From Chloroflexota bacterium (lineage in GTDB: Bacteria; Chloroflexota; Anaerolineae; CG2-30-64-16): 36,501 bases of DNA. A model generated the notes under the pieces. The model saw only the letters and a list, made by a program, of their open reading frames with translations, had not been told where the DNA came from and ran no database searches. Shown here in pieces: positions 8,591 to 16,173 of the stretch. A program made the position numbers and the translations under genes. The number at the start of each line of letters is the position of its first letter. Within the stretch, counting starts at the first letter, position 1. The DNA lies in contig JAKPQT010000633.1 of assembly GCA_029555885.1 (NCBI GenBank), positions 1 to 36,501 of the forward strand, read 5' to 3'.

Positions 8591-9055
8591 CTACGCGCCG
8601 CCCAGGGTCCGGTGCATGAACACGCAGCCTTCGCGCTGGTCGAACTCGCGGAAGCCACATGCACGGTACAACGCCTGCGCCGCGTGCCAGTCATCGTTCG
8701 TCTCCATCCAGGCGCGCGCCAGCCCGCGGTCTTCCGCTGCAGCGACCAGGTGTTCGACGAGGGCGCGACCGATGCCCCGCTGGCGGCAGTCTTGAGCCAC
8801 GGAAACGCGCACGAGTTGGCCTTCGGTGGCCTGCACGAGCAGACCGCCCGTGCCCACCAGCCTGCCGTCTTCTTCTGCTACCACGAAAACATGCCCTTGG
8901 GTGACATAGAACTGCCAGATATCGTCCAGATCGGGGTTGTACGCCGGGTCCAGATCGGGGAAGTGTTCACCCAGCCCGGCCAGAATGAGGTCGCGCACGG
9001 CTTGCTGGTCAGACGGTGTGAAAGGCCGGATGACGATGCCCATCAGTGTACTCAT
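8591..9055 (-). CDS. GNAT family N-acetyltransferase
   Basis: 154 residues with the GNAT fold: IRPFTPSDQQAVRDLI at the N-terminus, the acetyl-CoA pyrophosphate-binding loop QRGIGRALVEH after VRVSVAQDC, and the ALYRACGF motif near the end. The acceptor substrate is unknown. The start codon overlaps the stop of the preceding acetyltransferase gene as ATGA, which points to translational coupling; an ATG five codons in is the alternative. Confidence 0.9.
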   Translation of the reverse strand: MSTLMGIVIRPFTPSDQQAVRDLILAGLGEHFPDLDPAYNPDLDDIWQFYVTQGHVFVVAEEDGRLVGTGGLLVQATEGQLVRVSVAQDCRQRGIGRALVEHLVAAAEDRGLARAWMETNDDWHAAQALYRACGFREFDQREGCVFMHRTLGGA

Positions 9056-9504
9056 GCTTCGGCCCGCCGGCGCTTGCTGACATAGACGATCGCATGGCGC
9101 TGGAAGCCGAGGCGGTCGAAGAGGGCCAGCGACGGGGCATTCTCCTCTTCGATGAGCGCCGCCCAGACTTCGAGCCCCAGGTCATCCGTGAACCAACGCT
9201 CGGCTTCTGTCACGAGCCGGGATGCCAGCCCCTGCCGCTGCCAGTCGGGATGGACGGCCAGGCGATTGATCCATCCTTTGCGGCCATCGTGCGTCAGCAC
9301 CGCAGCCGCGACGAGCCGATCGGCGGCGCGCAAGCCGATCACGCGCTGCGTGCCCAGGGTGAGCTGGCGGGCAAACGCCGCGGGGCCATCGCGGCCCGTC
9401 TGCCGGATGGACAGGCCGGCCTGCTGCCAGAGCGCGACTAGCGGCTCGTAATCGTGCAGGCCGAGGTCATACAGTATCGTTTCATGATCTTCAATGTCTT
9501 GCAT
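9052..9504 (-). CDS. GNAT family N-acetyltransferase
   Basis: 150 residues from ATG 9504, which has GAGG about 6 nt upstream; an ATG five codons earlier lacks a ribosome binding site. The GNAT core is clear: INRLAVHPDWQRQGLASRLVTEAERW is the acetyl-CoA loop and ALFDRLGFQRH the final motif. The EENAPSLALF stretch is typical of bacterial acetyltransferases acting on small molecules or proteins. Substrate unknown. It is the first gene of a two-gene coupled unit with the other GNAT gene. Confidence 0.9.
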   Translation of the reverse strand: MQDIEDHETILYDLGLHDYEPLVALWQQAGLSIRQTGRDGPAAFARQLTLGTQRVIGLRAADRLVAAAVLTHDGRKGWINRLAVHPDWQRQGLASRLVTEAERWFTDDLGLEVWAALIEEENAPSLALFDRLGFQRHAIVYVSKRRRAEA

Positions 9505-9879
9505 GGTATCCTCTTTCATCTGGCATGCGTATGTTAAACGTAGTTTGATCGTCAGAAAGATGTAGTCTTTAGATGGGGTTGGCGTCGAGCACTCCAGTAT
9601 CAGGCATGGTACACTGGCACGTGAGAGATGCGGAAAAGAATTCTCTCCTTCTCCTCCTTTTTGAGCGTCGGGGTAAGGGCAGCCCCGACGCTCGCGCGTT
9701 AAGCCTCACGCGTCGAGTGTAGTGGGTTACCCCTTACTTAATGATATTTTTAGCCAGGTCTTAGGCTCATTTAAAGCAATCTGCGCGGCTCTTCTCTATA
9801 ATGATCACACAAAAGGGGGTAGCCCGCCAAGTGACGCGCACTCCGCTTTGGATTCTAGAAAGGATGGGAGGGATTGAGT
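9505..9879. other. Intergenic region upstream of htrA
   Basis: About 375 bp between the divergent GNAT and htrA genes. A perfect -10 box TATAAT lies at 9797-9802, without a clear -35, and probably serves htrA. A perfect 11-bp hairpin (GAGCGTCGGGG at 9663-9673, complement at 9683-9693) follows a pyrimidine-rich stretch and has no T-run on either side. TGGTACACT at 9608-9615 resembles an extended -10 element. I see no gene here; a small RNA is possible but unsupported. Confidence 0.5.
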
Positions 9880-11490
9880 ATGAAGACTTCCCGCTATGTT
9901 TTGACTGCTTTGCTTCTGGCTGGCCTGGTGAGCGTGCTGGCTTTGGCCGCCGCTCCTGCCGTCTCGGCGCTCCAGACCAGTACCGCGACACCAACCCCAG
10001 CATCTGCGGCTGCAACGGTTGAGCCGGCCGTGGCTGCGGCGCCCGCAAGCGTGCTCGACTTGCAGGCTGCGCTGGAAAACGTCTATGTGCAGGCCAGCCC
10101 ATCTGTGGTCAGCATCCGCACCCGTACGCTGGCTGCGCAGCAGTTCGGCGGCTTCGGCACCCTGCCGGAACAGGACACGCCCCAGTACGCTGAGGGCTTG
10201 GGCTCCGGCTTCGTGTGGGATACCCAGGGTCATATTGTCACCAACAATCATGTGGTGGACGGCGCAGAACGCCTCACGGTGATCTTCTCCGACGGGTTGA
10301 GCCTGCCGGCTGAGGTTGTGGGCCGTGACCCCGAGAGCGACCTGGCGGTTGTCAAGGTTGACCCGACCGGCATCGACCTCAAGCCGGTCAACGTCGGGGA
10401 TTCGACTGCCGTGCGTGTCGGCCAGTTCGCGGTGGCCATCGGCAACCCGTTTGGCCTGGACACGACCATGACCTTCGGCATCGTCAGCGCACTGGGCCGC
10501 ACGCTGCCGGTCAGCGACGGCGCCATGATGTCGACTACACGCTACACCATTCCTGATATCATCCAGACCGATGCGCCCGTCAACCCCGGCAACTCCGGCG
10601 GCGCGTTGCTCGATCTGCAGGGTCGCCTGATCGGCGTACCGACGGCCATCGAATCTTCCACGCGCAGCTCTGCGGGCGTGGGTTTCGCAGTGCCTTCAGT
10701 CATCGTGCAGAAGGTGGTGCCTGAGCTCATCAGCAATGGCAGCTTCGCACACCCGTTCCTGGGTGTCTCCGGCACGACCCTGACCTCTGAGCTGGCGGCC
10801 GCGATGGACCTGCCCGCAACCCAGCGCGGTGCATTGGTAGTAGATGTCACGAACAACGGCCCGGCGGACAAGGCCGGCCTGCGCGGCAGCGCCAAGCAGG
10901 TGGAGCTCGACGGCCAGCAGGTTCCGGTCGGCGGCGATGTCATCATCGCGGTGGACGGTCAGCCCGTACGCGATTTCGAGGACGTCACGACCTATCTGGC
11001 GCGTAACGGCCGCGTCGGCCAGGATATCACCCTGACCGTGCTGCGTGAAGGTGAGGAAACGACCGTGACCGTGACGTTGGCGGCACGTCCCTCCACGCAG
11101 CGGGCAACGACCGAACAACCTCGCCAGCCGATGACGGCCCGCGCGTGGCTCGGCATCAATGGCACCACACTGACGTCTGACCTGGCCGAGGCGATGGACC
11201 TGGATGCCACGCAGAAAGGCGTCCTGATCCTGAGCGTGGTCAACGGCAGCCCGGCTGATGAGGCGGGCCTGCGCGGCGGATTCCGGGCGCTGAACCTGAA
11301 CGGCGAGCGGATGCCGATCGGCGGTGATGTTATCGTGGCCGTGGATGGTAAGGACATGACCACCATGGAGAACCTTGTGGCCCTGGTGGCCGGCAAGGAG
11401 CCTGGCGACAAGCTGACGCTGACCATCCTGCGCGATGGCGAGCAGTCCGATGTGACGGTGACGCTGGGCGAGCGGCCTGCGCAGCCGTAA
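9880..11490 (+). CDS. HtrA/DegP-like secreted serine protease with two PDZ domains
   Basis: 536 residues. A signal peptide (YVLTALLLAGLVSVLALAAA then PAVSA) is followed by a Thr/Pro/Ala-rich spacer. The trypsin-like domain has His124 (TNNHVV), Asp154 (ESDLAVV) and Ser239 (NPGNSGGALLD) as catalytic triad. Two PDZ domains follow, at about 291-410 and 425-532, both opening with similar text (GTTLTSELAAAMDL and GTTLTSDLAEAMDL), so one arose by duplication. Such proteases degrade or refold damaged proteins outside the membrane. GGGAGGGA lies 6-13 nt before the ATG at 9880; a TTG two codons upstream is too close to it. Hsp20 genes face it across paired terminators, which fits a stress cluster. Confidence 0.96.
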   Translation: MKTSRYVLTALLLAGLVSVLALAAAPAVSALQTSTATPTPASAAATVEPAVAAAPASVLDLQAALENVYVQASPSVVSIRTRTLAAQQFGGFGTLPEQDTPQYAEGLGSGFVWDTQGHIVTNNHVVDGAERLTVIFSDGLSLPAEVVGRDPESDLAVVKVDPTGIDLKPVNVGDSTAVRVGQFAVAIGNPFGLDTTMTFGIVSALGRTLPVSDGAMMSTTRYTIPDIIQTDAPVNPGNSGGALLDLQGRLIGVPTAIESSTRSSAGVGFAVPSVIVQKVVPELISNGSFAHPFLGVSGTTLTSELAAAMDLPATQRGALVVDVTNNGPADKAGLRGSAKQVELDGQQVPVGGDVIIAVDGQPVRDFEDVTTYLARNGRVGQDITLTVLREGEETTVTVTLAARPSTQRATTEQPRQPMTARAWLGINGTTLTSDLAEAMDLDATQKGVLILSVVNGSPADEAGLRGGFRALNLNGERMPIGGDVIVAVDGKDMTTMENLVALVAGKEPGDKLTLTILRDGEQSDVTVTLGERPAQP

Positions 11491-11511
11491 CGACTCCTAA
11501 GCACAACAAGC

Positions 11512-11565
11512 AGACCTCGGCGGTCAAAGGCTAACGTAGGTTAGCACGACCGCCGAGGTCTTTTT
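11512..11565 (+). terminator. Terminator after htrA with nested hairpin
   Basis: A perfect 14-bp outer stem (AGACCTCGGCGGTC at 11512-11525, complement at 11548-11561) ends in a T-run. The loop holds its own small stem, GCTAAC with GTTAGC. The same outer/inner layout recurs in the next terminator. Confidence 0.9.
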
Positions 11566-11584
11566 ATGACCCCTTGATACACAC

Positions 11585-11640
11585 AAAAAGACCTCGAAGG
11601 TCGTGCCAACTTGCGATTGGCGTGAGACCTTCGAGGTCTT
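11585..11640 (-). terminator. Terminator after the hsp20 pair with nested hairpin
   Basis: A perfect 15-bp stem (AAGACCTCGAAGGTC at 11588-11602, complement at 11626-11640) with a GCCAA/TTGGC stem in the loop. On the minus strand it runs into TTTTT, so it ends transcription from the Hsp20 genes. Confidence 0.9.
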
Positions 11641-11668
11641 CGATAGTTAGTTTACGCTCGCGTACTGC

Positions 11669-12151
11669 TTACTTCGCCGGCTGTTCGAGTTCCGGCTGGC
11701 GGGTCGAAATCTGGATGGTGCGGGGCTTGATAGCCTCGGCCTTCGGGATGGTCAGCAGCAACATACCGTTCTCGTAACGGGCCTCCGCCTTATCGGCGTC
11801 GACCGGAATGTTGATCGACAGCGTGCGCTGGAACTTGCCGAAGGGCCGCTCCTGCATGACGTAGTCCACGTTGCCCAGCGGTGCAGGCCGCTCGCCCTTG
11901 ATGGTCAGGGTGTCGCCTTCAATGGTAATCTCTACCTCTTCCGGCTTGACACCGGGCACATTCGCCACCACCACGATATCATCCGTCGTCACATAGGCAT
12001 CCAGCGGCAGGCGCCAAACCCGCTCGCGCTCGCCTGCCTGGCCGTTGCCCCGCCGTGAGGGCACAAACGAATCTTCGAAGAGCCGGTCCATCGCTTCCCG
12101 CAGCGTTACAGCCTCGCGGAAGGGATCCCAACGGGTCAACATGTCAGCCAT
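11669..12151 (-). CDS. Hsp20 family small heat-shock protein
   Basis: A 160-residue alpha-crystallin-type chaperone that holds unfolding proteins. The N-terminal arm (RWDPFREAVTLREAMDRLFEDSF) leads into the crystallin domain (PLDAYVTTDDIVVVANVPGVKPEEVEITIEGDTLTIKGE) and the closing ENGMLLLTIPKAE strand with the conserved GxLxI-like motif. ATG 12151 has GGAGGA 5 nt upstream; the frame stays open upstream into the neighbour but without homology. It follows the other Hsp20 gene after 17 bp, and the two share the same domain order, so they look like a tandem duplication that has since diverged. Confidence 0.96.
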   Translation of the reverse strand: MADMLTRWDPFREAVTLREAMDRLFEDSFVPSRRGNGQAGERERVWRLPLDAYVTTDDIVVVANVPGVKPEEVEITIEGDTLTIKGERPAPLGNVDYVMQERPFGKFQRTLSINIPVDADKAEARYENGMLLLTIPKAEAIKPRTIQISTRQPELEQPAK

Positions 12152-12168
12152 TTCAATCCTCCTCGTCA

Positions 12169-12618
12169 TTACTTTGCCACTACTTTGATGCTCTTGGCCT
12201 TCGCCTGTTCCACCTTCGGCAGTTCCAGGGTCAGCAGGCCGTTCTCGAATGACGCCTTGCACTCCTCGGCATTGACGCCGACCGGCAAGGTCAACTGGCG
12301 GGAGAAGCTGCCGTAGCGCCGCTCCTGGCGCAGGTAGTTGCGCTTCTCTTCCCGCTGCTCGGCCTTGAACTCGCCCTTGATGGTCAGCAGGTCACCGGTC
12401 AGGGTCACGTCGATGTCTTCGGGCTTGATGCCCGGCACAGCCGCCTTGACGAAGACCGCATTCTCGGTTTCGTATACGTCAAGCGGCAGCATCCCCGCGG
12501 CCGACTCGCCGTTGCCCAGCAGACCAGGCCGCAGGAAACTCTCCTCGAACAGGCGATCCATCGCCTCACGCAGAGATATCATCTCGCGCGCCGGATCCAT
12601 ACGAACCAGGTTAGCCAT
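12169..12618 (-). CDS. Hsp20 family small heat-shock protein
   Basis: 149 residues, first of the tandem Hsp20 pair. It has the arm MDPAREMISLREAMDRLFEESFL, the crystallin domain (PLDVYETENAVFVKAAVPGIKPEDIDVTLTGDLLTIKGE) and the terminal ENGLLTLELPKVE motif. A strong AGGAGG lies just before ATG 12618. The upstream region has inverted repeats but no CIRCE element. Two different Hsp20 subunits from one operon could form mixed oligomers (inference). Confidence 0.97.
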   Translation of the reverse strand: MANLVRMDPAREMISLREAMDRLFEESFLRPGLLGNGESAAGMLPLDVYETENAVFVKAAVPGIKPEDIDVTLTGDLLTIKGEFKAEQREEKRNYLRQERRYGSFSRQLTLPVGVNAEECKASFENGLLTLELPKVEQAKAKSIKVVAK

Positions 12619-12673
12619 CTCAATCCTCCTGAGTCAGTATTGATCGTCGTTGATAGTTAATCGTTGTTAGAGC

Positions 12674-12724
12674 GTTGCGGTCACTATCGCAACTTACGGC
12701 TTCATCCTAACGCGGCTGCGTTAG
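12674..12724. promoter_or_regulatory. Two inverted repeats upstream of the hsp20 operon
   Basis: GTTGCG at 12674-12679 pairs with CGCAAC at 12688-12693, and CTAACGC at 12707-12713 pairs with GCGTTAG at 12718-12724. The half-site GTTAGA recurs at 12666, 12721 and 12742. They lie between hsp20 and the obgE promoter and may be operators for the heat-shock genes. This does not match the CIRCE consensus. Confidence 0.35.
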
Positions 12725-12780
12725 AAGCATGTTGGACGAACGTTAGAGATGTGTAAGCAAAGCCAGATGGCCCAGAGGCT

Positions 12781-12809
12781 TTGACAAGGCCTGCCAATGC
12801 GTGTATTCT
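12781..12809 (+). promoter_or_regulatory. Sigma-70-type promoter of obgE-nadD
   Basis: TTGACA at 12781-12786, a 17-bp spacer and TATTCT at 12804-12809. The predicted start near 12816 leaves a leader of about 33 nt before the obgE ATG. Confidence 0.88.
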
Positions 12810-12848
12810 GGCTCAGATGGCCGGGGTATCCGGCTCTGGAGGCAAGGC

Positions 12849-14117
12849 ATGTTTTTGGATGAGGCCAGGATTTTTATCAAGGCCGGTGATGGCGGCAATG
12901 GCGTGGTGGCGTTTCGGCGCGAGGCGCATGTCCCCCGCGGCGGACCGAGCGGCGGCAACGGCGGCCGGGGCGGCGATGTGTACCTGGAGGCGGACCCCCA
13001 GATCAATACCCTGCTGGCGTTTCATAAGCAGGTGCATTTTCGCGCGGCGAGCGGCGAAGCTGGCCGGGGCAAGAACCAGACCGGCGCACAGGGAGAGGAT
13101 CTTGTTATCCGTGTGCCAGTGGGCACTGTAGCGCGCGATGTTGAGACAGGCTTTCTGCTCGCGGACCTGACTGCGCCGGGCGAACGGGTACTGGTGGCGC
13201 GGGCGGGGCGGGGCGGCCGCGGCAACCGGTCCTTTCGCTCGGCCATCAACCAGGCCCCGCGCATCGCGGAGAATGGCGAGCCGGGCGAAGAGCGGTGGCT
13301 GCACCTGGAGCTCAAGCTGCTGGCCGATGTCGGCATCGTCGGCGCGCCGAATGCGGGCAAGTCCACCCTGTTGAGCCGCGTCAGCGCGGCGCGGCCCAAA
13401 GTGGCCGACTACCCCTTCACCACGCTCGAACCCCAGTTGGGCGTGGTCGTGTCCGGCAACCGCGACATGGTCTGGGCCGACATCCCCGGCCTCATCGAAG
13501 GCGCGCACAGCGGTGCGGGCCTGGGCCATACCTTCCTGCGCCATATCGAGCGCACGCGCCTGCTCATCCACCTGCTCAACGGCCTGAGCCCCGATCCCCT
13601 CGGTGATTACGAGGCCATCATCCAAGAGCTGGAGCTGTTCAATCCGCTCTTGAGCGACAAGCCGCAGGTCGTGGTCTACAACAAGATGGACCTGCCGGAG
13701 GTGCAGGCGGGTTGGACAGCCGTGGCGCGCAGCCTGCGCGAGCGCGGTGTGGTCGAGCCGCTCGCCATCTCCGCCGCGACCGGTGAAGGCGTGGATGTGC
13801 TCACCCAGCGCGTCGCCGCGCTGCTGGCCGAGCTGCCGCCGCCTCCGCGCCTGGCCGATGTGCAGCCGCTCGCGCCCATCAGCGAGGCCGAGGACATGAG
13901 CTTCACGATCGAGCGCGAGCCGGATGGCGCGTGGCGCGTGTATGGCAGGCGGATCGAGCGCATCGTCAAGATGACGCGCTGGGAGTACTACGACGCGGTC
14001 ATGCGGTTCCAGCGGATCCTCGAGGCGCTCGGCATCACCGAGGCGCTGCGCGAGGCGGGCGTCACCGAGGGCGAGACGGTGCGTATCGGCGAGCGCGAGC
14101 TGGAGTGGAGTGAGTAA
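12849..14117 (+). CDS. obgE: GTPase ObgE/CgtA
   Basis: A 422-residue ribosome-associated GTPase for 50S subunit assembly and stress control. The glycine-rich Obg fold fills residues 1-157 ([26 protein letters not shown]). The G domain shows the P-loop GAPNAGKST at 165-173, the TT of switch I near 191, DIPGL at 211-215 and NKMD at 278-281. A C-terminal OCT domain follows from about 345 ([18 protein letters not shown]). ATG 12849 has GGAGG about 6 nt upstream; an in-frame ATG 16 codons earlier overlaps the promoter. nadD follows at once and is in the same operon. Confidence 0.98.
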   Translation: MFLDEARIFIKAGDGGNGVVAFRREAHVPRGGPSGGNGGRGGDVYLEADPQINTLLAFHKQVHFRAASGEAGRGKNQTGAQGEDLVIRVPVGTVARDVETGFLLADLTAPGERVLVARAGRGGRGNRSFRSAINQAPRIAENGEPGEERWLHLELKLLADVGIVGAPNAGKSTLLSRVSAARPKVADYPFTTLEPQLGVVVSGNRDMVWADIPGLIEGAHSGAGLGHTFLRHIERTRLLIHLLNGLSPDPLGDYEAIIQELELFNPLLSDKPQVVVYNKMDLPEVQAGWTAVARSLRERGVVEPLAISAATGEGVDVLTQRVAALLAELPPPPRLADVQPLAPISEAEDMSFTIEREPDGAWRVYGRRIERIVKMTRWEYYDAVMRFQRILEALGITEALREAGVTEGETVRIGERELEWSE

Positions 14118-14118
14118 G

Positions 14119-14757
14119 ATGGCCGACGCCGCAGCGGGCAGCGCATGGCCGGACGGGGCGCGCGTCGGCGTCCTGGGGGGGTCGTTTGACCCCATCCACA
14201 TCGGCCATCTGGTGCTGGCAGAGGAGGCGCGCGACCAGTTGGGGCTGGTGTGCGTGTATTTCGTTCCTGCCGGTGAGCCGCCTCATAAGCGCGACCGCCG
14301 GCTTGCGCCCGTCGAAGATCGCGTCCACATGACCCGGCTGGCGATTGCCGGGAACCGGGCCTTCGAGGTCTCGCGGGTGGATGCTGACCGCCCCGGTCCC
14401 CACTATACGGTGGACCTGATCCGCATCCTCAAGGCACAATTGCCGCCCACGGTCGAACTCTACTTCCTCATGGGGTATGACAGCCTGGTCGACCTGCCCA
14501 AGTGGTATCACCCGGCAGAACTGCTGGCCTCCTGTCATCTCGTGGCGTTGACGCGGCCCAACGTCGACCTGGACTGGGCAGACCTGGAGGCGCGGCTGCC
14601 GGGCATCCGCGCGCGCGTGACGCTGCTGGACATGCCGGAGCTGGAGATCGCGTCGAACGACCTGCGCAGCCGCGTGGCTGCGGGCCGAAGCATCCGCTAT
14701 TACGTGCCTGAGCCGGTGCGGGAGTATGTGTGCGAGCGGGGGTTGTATCGCGGTTGA
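14119..14757 (+). CDS. nadD: Nicotinate-nucleotide adenylyltransferase
   Basis: 212 residues. Joins ATP and nicotinate mononucleotide to make deamido-NAD in NAD synthesis. The nucleotidyltransferase signature GGSFDPIHIGHL is near the N-terminus, with PHK in the PAGEPPHKRD loop, and SNDLRSRVAAGRSIRYYVPEPVREYV at the end carries the second ATP-binding motif. The ATG at 14119 is 1 nt past the obgE stop with GGAG 8 nt upstream; an in-frame GTG at 14110 overlaps the end of obgE and is the alternative. Coupling to obgE is common in bacteria. Confidence 0.96.
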   Translation: MADAAAGSAWPDGARVGVLGGSFDPIHIGHLVLAEEARDQLGLVCVYFVPAGEPPHKRDRRLAPVEDRVHMTRLAIAGNRAFEVSRVDADRPGPHYTVDLIRILKAQLPPTVELYFLMGYDSLVDLPKWYHPAELLASCHLVALTRPNVDLDWADLEARLPGIRARVTLLDMPELEIASNDLRSRVAAGRSIRYYVPEPVREYVCERGLYRG

Positions 14758-14763
14758 TAGTCA

Positions 14764-14803
14764 AACGGGGTTTTGGGGCCGCATTGCGGCCCCAAAACCC
14801 GTT
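14764..14803. terminator. Strong hairpin between convergent nadD and trkA-type gene
   Basis: GGGTTTTGGGGCCGC at 14768-14782 and its exact complement at 14786-14800 form a 15-bp stem with a 3-nt loop. There is no good T-run on either side. Its place between two converging genes, 7 and 15 bp from their stops, suggests a shared bidirectional terminator. Confidence 0.75.
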
Positions 14804-14817
14804 ATCAGGAGTGAGCA

Positions 14818-15486
14818 CTACTTCTGCCGCGCGAAAAGCTGTGCCAGTTGCTCCGCGCCCTGCGAGTCGGTCACGGCGATAATCTCGTCGTTGACTTGCA
14901 GCGTCGTCGGGCCGCGGGGCACTACCATTTCACCCTTCCGTAGGATGGCGGCGATGACCACCTTCTCCGGCAGTGTCAGGTCCTTGATCGCCATCCCGAC
15001 CGCGCGGGCACCTTGAGGAATCTTTTCCTCGACCACCATATATTCGCCCTTGCGCAGCTTCAGTAGGGTGATCATGTCGCCCAGCGACATTTCCTCCGCG
15101 ATGAGCTTGGCCATCAGGTCCGCCTGGTTGATGGCAACATCCACGCAGAACATCTGGTTAAAGAGCCATTGGCTGCGCGGGTTGTTGATGCGCCCGATGG
15201 TGCGCGGCACATTGTACTTCTTACGCGCCAGGTAACACAGCGTCAGGTTGTCGGCGTCATCGGTCGTACAAGCCGCCAATACCTGGGCCTGTTGGATGCC
15301 CGCCTGCTCCAGCATGGCGGGATGGGTGGGATTCCCCTCGTAGATAACTTCTGTAGGTAGCTCGTGGTGGATGCGCGCCAGCACATCGAGCCGGTTCTCG
15401 ATCAGGTGAACCTTGTGTCCCTGCGCGACGAGCAGCGTGCCCAGTTGCGCGCCGGTCCGGCCGCCGCCGGCAATCAAAACGAACAT
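14818..15486 (-). CDS. TrkA/KTN-type RCK potassium channel regulatory protein
   Basis: 222 residues: an N-terminal RCK/KTN Rossmann domain (MFVLIAGGGRTGAQLG, with the acidic residue at the end of strand 2, HLIENR), the TTDDADNL stretch, and a C-terminal TrkA-C domain (GEMVVPRGPTTLQVNDEIIAVTD). Such proteins bind NAD(H) or ATP and gate K+ transporters at the cytoplasmic face. The ATG is 1 nt past the stop of the previous TrkA-type gene, so the two are tightly coupled and may form a heteromeric gating ring with the KimA-like transporter (inference). Confidence 0.92.
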   Translation of the reverse strand: MFVLIAGGGRTGAQLGTLLVAQGHKVHLIENRLDVLARIHHELPTEVIYEGNPTHPAMLEQAGIQQAQVLAACTTDDADNLTLCYLARKKYNVPRTIGRINNPRSQWLFNQMFCVDVAINQADLMAKLIAEEMSLGDMITLLKLRKGEYMVVEEKIPQGARAVGMAIKDLTLPEKVVIAAILRKGEMVVPRGPTTLQVNDEIIAVTDSQGAEQLAQLFARQK

Positions 15487-15487
15487 C

Positions 15488-16147
15488 CTATGCCCCCTTT
15501 ACCGCAGCCAACCGTTGACGCAGGTCTTCGATGCCATCCTGCGTGGCGCTCACGTGGACTACATCATCAGGCTGCACGACCGTGTCCGGGTCTGGCAACT
15601 GCGCGCGACCGGCGCGCGTTACCGCGACGAGCTGGCACTTCGCATTTAAGATGAGGTCCTTGATTTTGCGGTCGCGCCACGCGGCCGGCACACTGAACTC
15701 GTAGACCTCGACCTCGCCATTGCCTGCGGAGAAGACAGTGTGCAAGGGCTCGTCGCTCAATAGCTCACCGATGCGCTGCGCGCCCCACACGCTGGGGCTG
15801 ACAATCTGCAGGCCGAAAATCTCATGCAGCGCCCGTTTGTGTGGGTCGAAGTTGCGCACCACGACCTGCTCGATGCCAAAGGCCGTGTGCGCGGTGTGCG
15901 CGACGACCGCGTTGATCGAGTCGGACGGCGTTGTAGCCGCCAGCGCATCCGCATGCTGGATGCCCGCCCGCAGCAAGACATCCGGCGACAGAACGTCGCC
16001 CTCCAGCGTCCGCCCGCGGAAATCCGCAGGCAGGTTGCGGAACGCGTCCGAGTTGAGGTCCACGACGACGACCTTGTGGCCGCGCTTGAACAGGCCATAG
16101 GCCAGCTCCGCGCCGATACGGCCACACCCAACGACAATGACATTCAT
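15488..16147 (-). CDS. TrkA/KTN-type RCK potassium channel regulatory protein
   Basis: 219 residues with the same layout as its downstream neighbour: MNVIVVGCGRIGAELAYGL with VVVDLNSDAF for nucleotide binding, EGDVLSPDVLLRAGI, then a TrkA-C domain near the end (LPDPDTVVQPDDVVHVSAT). It starts 26 bp after the KimA-like gene. The pair of RCK genes after one transporter fits a K+ uptake operon. The protein should be cytoplasmic and bound to the transporter. Confidence 0.92.
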   Translation of the reverse strand: MNVIVVGCGRIGAELAYGLFKRGHKVVVVDLNSDAFRNLPADFRGRTLEGDVLSPDVLLRAGIQHADALAATTPSDSINAVVAHTAHTAFGIEQVVVRNFDPHKRALHEIFGLQIVSPSVWGAQRIGELLSDEPLHTVFSAGNGEVEVYEFSVPAAWRDRKIKDLILNAKCQLVAVTRAGRAQLPDPDTVVQPDDVVHVSATQDGIEDLRQRLAAVKGA

Positions 16148-16173
16148 GGTAACTCTACTTTCTGCCTGGCCGG

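Noticed and set aside
12619..12780. CIRCE operator upstream of hsp20
   Set aside because: Neither half of TTAGCACTC-N9-GAGTGCTAA is present; the inverted repeats there have different sequences.
12813..14201. Long open frame on the minus strand (462 codons)
   Set aside because: It lies opposite obgE, which has complete GTPase motifs; the minus translation is His/Arg/Ala-rich with no domain.
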